Positions 57,115-64,000 of a stretch of 64,000 bases of DNA are shown in pieces. The stretch lies in the NCBI GenBank assembly GCA_947623455.1, contig OX392527.1, positions 4,584,001-4,648,000 on the forward strand, written 5' to 3'. The position numbers and the translations under genes are program-made. This DNA comes from Mimachlamys varia (Eukaryota; Mollusca; Bivalvia; Pectinida; Pectinidae). The number at the start of each line of letters is the position of its first letter. Positions within the stretch are counted from its first letter, which is position 1. Under the pieces are notes generated by a model. That model was given only the letters and a program-made list of their open reading frames with translations, was not told where the DNA came from and searched no databases.

Positions 57115-59540
57115 TATATATATAGTATGTACATTTTTGTACGGTATTAATCAGTCAGTATCTATATATAGTATGTACATTTTTGTACGGTATTAATCAG
57201 TCAGTATCTATATATAGTATGTACATTTGTGTACGGTATTAATCAGTCAGTATCTATATATAGTATGTACATTTTTGTACGGTATTAATCAGTCAGTATC
57301 TATATATAGTATGTACATTTTTGTACGGTATTAATCAGTCAGTATCTATAGTATGTACATTTTTGTACGGTATTAATCAGTCAGTATCTATATATAGTAT
57401 GTACATTTGTGTACGGTATTAATCAGTCAGTATCTATATATAGTATGTACATTTGTGTACGGTATTAATCAGTCAGTATCTATATATAGTATTTACATTT
57501 GTGTACGGTATTAATCATTTAGTATCTATATATAGTATGTACATTTGTGTACGGTATTAATCAGTCAGTATCTATATATAGTATGTACGTTTTTGTACGG
57601 TATTAATCAGTCAGTATCTATATATAGTATGTACATTTTTGTACGGTATTAATCAGTCAGTATCTATATATAGTATGTACATTTTTGTACGGTATTAATC
57701 AGTCAGTATCTATATATAGTATGTACGTTTTTGTACGGTATTAATCAGTCAGTATCTATAGTATGTACATTTTTGTACGGTATTAATCAGTCAGTATCTA
57801 TAGTATGTACATTTTTGTACGGTATTAATCAGTCAGTATCTATATATAGTATGTACGTTTTTGTACGGTATTAATCAGTCAGTATCTATATATAGTATGT
57901 ACGTTTTTGTACGGTATTAATCAGTCAGTATCTATATATAGTATGTACATTTGTGTACGGTATTAATCAGTCAGTATCTATATATAGTATGTACATTTTT
58001 GTACGGTATTAATCAGTCAGTATCTATATATAGTATGTACATTTTTGTACGGTATTAATCAGTCAGTTTCTATAGTATGTACATTTTTGTACGGAATCAA
58101 TCAGTCAGTATCTATAGTATGTACATTTTTGTACGGTATTAATCAGTCAGTATCTATATATAGTATGTACGTTTTTGTACGGTATTAATCAGTCAGTATC
58201 TATAGTATGTACATTTTTGTACGGTATTAATCAGTCAGTATCTATATATAGTATGTACGTTTTTGTACGGTATTAATCAGTCAGTATATATAGTATGTAC
58301 ATTTTTGTACGGTATTAATCAGTCAGTATCTATATATAGTATGTACATTTTTGTACGATATTAATCAGTCAGTATCTATATATAGTATGTACATTTTTGT
58401 ACGGTATTAATCAGTCAGTATCTATATATAGTATGTACCTTTTTGTACGGTATTAATCAGTCAGTATCTATATATATTATGTACATTTTTGTACGGTATT
58501 AATCAGTCAGTATCTATATATAGTATGTACATTTTTGTACGGTATTAATCAGTCAGTATCTATATATAGTATGTACATTTTTGTACGGTATTAATCAGTC
58601 AGAATATATTGTATGTACATTTTTGTACGGTATTAATCAGTCAGTATCTATAGTATGTACATTTTTGTACGGTATTAATCAGTCAGTATCTATATATAGT
58701 ATGTACGTTTTTGTACGGTATTAATCAGTCAGTATCTATAGTATGTACATTTTTGTACGGTATTAATCAATCAGTATCTATAGTATGTACATTTTTGTAC
58801 GGTATTAATCAGTCAGTATCTATATATAGTATGTACGTTTTTGTACGGTATTAATCAGTCAGTATATATAGTATGTACATTTTTGTACGATATTAATCAG
58901 TCAGTATCTATATATAGTATGTACATTTTTGTACGGTATTAATCAGTCAGTATCTATATATAGTATGTACATTTTTGTACGGTATTAATCAGTCAGTATC
59001 TATATATAGTATGTACGTTTTTGTACGGTATTAATCAGTCAGTATCTATATATAGTATGTACATTTTTGTACGGTATTAATCAGTCAGTATCTATATATA
59101 GTATGTACATTTTTGTACGGTATTAATCAGTCAGTATCTATATATAGTATGTACATTTTTGTACGGTATTAATCAGTCAGTATATATAGTATGTACATTT
59201 TTGTACGGTATTAATCAGTCAGTATCTATAGTATGTACATTTTTGTACGGTATTAATCAGTCAGTATCTATATATTGTATGTACATTTTTGTACGGTATT
59301 AATCAGTCAGTATCTATAGTATGTACATTTTTGTACGGTATTAATCAATCAGTATCTATATATAGCATGTACGTTTTTGTACGGTATTAATCAGTCAGTA
59401 TCTATAGTATGTACATTTTTGTACGGTATTAATCAATCAGTATCTATATATAGTATGTACATTTTTGTACGGTATTAATCAGTCAGTATCTATAGTATGT
59501 ACATTTTTTGTACGGTGTATTAATCAGTTAGTATCTATAT
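57115..59540. repeat. 46-bp satellite array, right part
   Basis: Same unit as 53725-55576, continuing directly after the transposon's right end. It degenerates at about 59500-59540. Together the two parts hold roughly 95 copies. Confidence 0.97.
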
Positions 59541-60074
59541 GTGTGTGCAATATATTTCCCCGCTACCCTCTATGACGCCGGTTTATACTGACACCTCAAT
59601 GGATTGTTTAGAAAAATCTGACCTACAAGTTTTATTTTGTGTCGTGTGGTTATAAACAAATAACATTGGCTCTGTAGAGCTGTTATAACGACGAATACAT
59701 TTACGTCCTTGTAGGTCAAACACATTAGTATTTTAAAATAATCCTCTTCATTTCGCTTGTTTCCTTGTTTTTTTAAGAATATGAAATAAATAGGGAAAGC
59801 CGGAGCCGGGGTGTGATGATTCCCCTTTAACTACCTTGATTATCAGATCTCCTTTCATCTCCATTCTACGTTATCCTGCTAATATTTGAAACTTTATTGA
59901 GCTTAATCGTGGGGTACGAAGTTATTACATTGTATAAAACTATTACACTCTACAATACGTTCACTGGGAGTAATCATCTCATCAAATATAATTATTTAAA
60001 ATTAACATTCAACATCGTGCATGGCACACAAAAACAACTTGCAGGTTAGTACATTACTAAAAGTATGTACAATG
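59541..60074. other. Unique spacer, no gene seen
   Basis: AT-rich sequence between arrays; no exon, RNA gene or repeat is supported. Confidence 0.5.
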
Positions 60075-60209
60075 TCCAGCATAGAGACAAGGCTGAGGGT
60101 GTTATACACACGACACATAGAGACTAGGCATACCGCTAGGTCAGTGCGTTATACACAAGACACATGGAGACAAGGCTGAGGGTGTTATACACACGACACA
60201 TAGAGACAG
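60075..60209. repeat. First copies of the 47-bp satellite
   Basis: Three or so units related to cacgacacatagagactagg, cut at 60209 by an inserted segment; the array resumes at 61548. Confidence 0.85.
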
Positions 60210-61547
60210 TGTAACGTAGGACGAACAGCGGGATCAATCGCACAAGGAACCAACAAAAAATCAAACACCAATATAAACAATTAATATAATATAATAAACA
60301 AATGCCACAATAACGACATATACCCCAGTAACGATATATACAAAACTCACTCACAACCACACGCCTAGCACACTTTATACTATAAATTATCACTACAGTC
60401 TCTGTCACCACGAAGAAAGGCTCTGTAGCACATCAATCTGTCCACACAGGTTCTACATATAAGTATGCCGAATGTCCACACAGGTATAACAAGGTTTCCA
60501 CGAAGGACTCTATAGGATGTCAAAAAGTTGGAATGGCTCCACACAGGTTAGCGATGCCTCGGCCTCCATTCCGCCACCCGCTAAGTTCGATGATGTCCAC
60601 GAAGGATTCTGTACTCTCGTCCACAAAGGACTCATTTCCACCAAGGAAATATCAAAGGCTGGTGTCCACACAGGACGTTCATATCGTTCTGATGCTCAAG
60701 CGTCTCTTTCCATCGTACTTCAGCAATCACCTCACGGAAGCAACTGGTCCTGTTGCTGACCAAGTCTGGCGCTTCTTCTGAGTTCTCCCGTTATCCCGAC
60801 ATGGTTTGCTGCCAAATAAAGGTGACAGTTGTAAGTCCTAACATCCATAACGATTACACAACAAATATATATCACTTTCACACCAAATAGTTGATAATTA
60901 TCATTAAATTCTCCTAACGCAATGCAACGCAGTTCTGAACACAATGATTACTATCTATGACTAGCTTCACCTCGATAATTGACACAAAATAGCAAAATCC
61001 AACGGTTAAACAACATTAGCTAAATCTTAAGTTATGGTCCGTACGAGCTTCCATACTTTTTCCACACATTCATACGCACACATCATATTTAACTATTTCG
61101 ATAATACGATATATACAACATAATTACATAATTGGTAGTTACAAATATGGTTATAACCAATGTATATAGATGAATATTTCATCATAAACACGTTCAACAC
61201 CTGTAAACACATCCAACAACAATTGCACGCCTCAGTGACCCGCACGTACACACAAACAAATGATCAAAATATTTATCGTACAATGGGCGAATAAATATAC
61301 AGTTAGGAATGAAATATCACTATGAATTACTTACCACAGTCTTTTTCTGTGCCTCCTCCAAAATATGGGCTATTTGGTGGTATAAACACCGAATATAATG
61401 AACTCAATAACTTGCCCCGGTGTCGGACCGTGCTGACCCGTACTCACCGTCATGTCGGTCTCGCCTACGGTGGCCTAGTCGTGTCAAACTTACCTCGACA
61501 TATAACAGGTACCCAAAACACTGACAACTTACCTAGCGAAGGTGACA
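60210..61547. mobile_element. Probable solo LTR (1338 bp) inserted in the 47-bp array
   Basis: The segment starts TGTAACG and ends GGTGACA (TG...CA ends). It is flanked by ACAG on the left and ACAAG on the right, an imperfect 4-5-bp target duplication of the array sequence gacaagg. It contains no convincing reading frame; internal short repeats include tgtccacacagg and gtccacgaagga. No internal retroelement genes or second LTR are present, hence 'solo'. It could be another type of insertion. Confidence 0.45.
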
Positions 61548-64000
61548 ACAAGGCGTAACGCTAGGTCAGGACATCATACACACCACACATAGAGACTAGG
61601 CGTACCACTAGGTCAGGGCGTGATACACACGACATATAGAGACTAGGCATACCACTAGGTCAGGGCGTTATACACACGACACATAGAGACAAGGCGTACC
61701 GCTAGGTCAGGGCGTTATACACACGACACATAGAGACTAGGCGTACGCTAGGTCAGGGCGTTATACACACGACACATAGAGACAAGACGTTATACACACG
61801 ACACATAGAGACTAGACGTACCGCTAGGTCAGGGCGTTATATATACGACACATAGAGACTAGGCGTTATACACACGACACATAGAGACTAGGCGTACGCT
61901 AGGTCAGGGCGTTATACACACGACACATAGAGACAAGACGTTATACACACGACCCATAGAGACTAGACGTACCGCTAGGTCAGGGCGTTATACACACGAC
62001 ACATAGAGACTAGGCGTTATACACACGACACATAGAGACTAGACGTACGCTAGGTCAGGGCGTTATACACACGACACATAGAGACTAGACGTACGCTAGG
62101 TCAGGGCGTTATACAAACGACACATAGAGACTAGGCGTACCACTAGGTCAGGGCGTTATACACACGACACATGGAGACTAGACGTACCGGTAGGTCAGGG
62201 CGTTATACACAAGACACATAGAGACAAGGCTGAGGGTGTTATACAAACGACAGATAGAGACAAGGCGTACCACTAGGTCAGGGCGTTATACACACGACAC
62301 ATAGAGACTAGGCATACCACTAGGTCAGGGCGTTATACACACGACACATAGAGACTAGGCGTACCACTAGGTCAGGGCGTTATACACACGACACATAGAG
62401 ACTAGGCATACCACTAGGTCAGGGCGTTATACACACGACACATAGAGACTAGTCATACCGCTAAGTCAGGGCGTTATACACACGACACATAGAGACAAGG
62501 CTGAGGGTGTTATACACACGACACAAAGAGACTAGGCGTACCACTAGGTCAGGGCGTTATACACACGACACATTGAGACTAGGCGTACCACTAGGTCAGG
62601 GCGTGATGCGCACGACATATAGCGACTATGCGTACCGCTAGGTCAGGGCGTTATACACACGACACATAGAGACTAGGCGTACCACTAGGTCAGGGCGTTA
62701 TACACACGACACATAGAGACTAGGCTAAAGGTGTTATACACACGACACATAGAGACTAGGCATACCACTAGGTCAGGGCGTTATACACACGACACATAGA
62801 GACTAGTCATACCACTAGGTCAGGGCGTTATACACACGACACATAGAGACTTGGCGTACCACTAGGTCAGGGCGTTATACACACGACACAAAGAGACAAT
62901 GCGTACCGCTAGGTCAGGGCGTTATACACACGACACATAGAGACTAGGCGTACCGCTATGTCAGGGCGCTATACACACGACACATAGAGACTAGGCATAC
63001 CAGTCGCCCAGGGTGTTATACACACGACACAAAGAGACTAGGCATACCACTAGGTCAGGACATTATACACACGACACATAGAGACTAGGCATACCAGTAG
63101 CCCAGGGTGTTATACACACGACACATGGAGACTAGGCGTACCAGTAGCCCAGGGCGTTATACACACGACACAAAGAGACTACGCATACCAGTAGCTCAGG
63201 GTGTTATACACACGACACGTAGAGACTAGTCATACCACTAGGTCAGGGCGTTATACACACGACACAAAAAGACTAGGCGTACCACTAGGACAGGGCGTTA
63301 TACATACGACACATAGAGACTAGTCATACCACTAGGTCAGGACATTATACACACGACACATAGAGACTAGGCATACCAGTAGCCCAGGGTGTTATACACA
63401 CGACACATGGAGACTAGGCGTACCAGTAGCCCAGGGCGTTATACACACGACACAAAGAGACTACGCATACCAGTAGCTCAGGGTGTTATACACACGACAC
63501 GTAGAGACTAGTCATACCACTAGGTCAGGGCGTTATACACACGACACAAAAAGACTAGGCGTACCGCTAGGTCAGGGCGTAATACACACGACACATAGAG
63601 ACTAGGCGTACGCTAGGTCAGGACGTTATACACACGACACAAAGAGACTAGGCGTACGCTAGGTCAGGGCGTTATACACACGACACAAAGAGACTAGGCG
63701 TACGCTAGGTCAGGGCGTTATACACACGACACAAAGAGACTAGGCATACCGCTAGGTCAGGACGTTATACACACGACACAAAGAGACTAGGCGTACCGCT
63801 AGGTCAGGGCGTTATACACACGACACAAAGAGACTAGGCGTACCGCTAGGTCAGGGCGTAATACACACGACACATAGAGACTAGGCGTACGCTAGGTCAG
63901 GACGTTATACACACGACACAAAGAGACTAGGCGTACGCTAGGTCAGGGCGTTATACACACGACACAAAGAGACTAGGCGTACGCTAGGTCAGGGCGTTAT
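61548..64000. repeat. 47-bp satellite array, about 52 copies, continues beyond right edge
   Basis: The unit starts gcgttatacacacgacacat and continues agagactaggcgtaccacta ggtcagg. Shortened units (tacgctagg; gttatacacacgac directly after gactaggc) and cagtagccc variants occur. A block at about 63057-63290 is repeated 282 bp later, and another at about 63574 repeats about 280 bp later. Confidence 0.96.

Noticed and set aside
60136..61558. Short open frames within 60136-61558
   Set aside because: They overlap each other on both strands, start within the satellite or inserted segment, and show no recognisable domain.

Overview
This is eukaryotic, almost certainly animal, genomic DNA. Coding sequence is split by GT-AG introns, there is an intact Tc1/mariner-type transposon, and the one large gene belongs to an animal-only adaptor family. 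A mollusc, probably a bivalve, is my best guess, because several degraded transposon and reverse-transcriptase fragments resemble families I associate with bivalve genomes. That guess rests on recognition, not on a search. I see no sign of prokaryotic, organellar or viral replicon content.

The main gene runs on the minus strand from an ATG at 39340 to a TAG at 9812. I assembled it by reading exons from splice sites and reading phase. Thirteen exons join without a break into a 709-codon protein. It has a degenerate TIR-like N-terminus, a DBB (Dof/BCAP/BANK) region, a short ankyrin-like segment, and a long tail rich in Ser, Tyr and basic residues. The tail carries one YxxM motif, two YxN motifs and two similar polybasic stretches. 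This is the architecture of the PIK3AP1 (BCAP) / BANK1 / insect Dof family of PI3K-linked signalling adaptors. Most exons are under 250 bp.

The rest of the window is dominated by minisatellites: about 41 kb, or 64%, lies in some sixteen tandem arrays with unrelated units of 30 to 128 bp. Left flank: a 40-bp array (1-2658), a possible terminal exon of a plus-strand gene (2766-2867), a 55-bp array (3006-3435), and remnants of reverse transcriptase elements in both orientations (about 4490-7085). Inside the gene, six introns hold their own arrays: 49-bp (12.3 kb, intron 11), 53-bp (also intron 11), 30-bp, 128-bp and 47-bp (intron 8), 38-bp (intron 3), 38-bp (intron 2), and 44-bp and 49-bp (intron 1). 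Intron 9 holds a 384-bp MITE with TTAA target duplication. Right flank, upstream of the gene: a perfect 67-bp-arm palindrome (42145-42304), a G-tract-rich 50-bp array, an 8.8-kb 31-bp array with higher-order structure, a 46-bp array split by a 1538-bp Tc1-like element with intact transposase, and a 47-bp array running off the right edge, itself interrupted by a probable solo LTR.

The most striking observation is in intron 2. The 38-bp array there is built from the exon 2/intron 2 junction itself, so about 45 copies of the last coding bases plus the GTGAGT splice donor follow the real donor in the same orientation.
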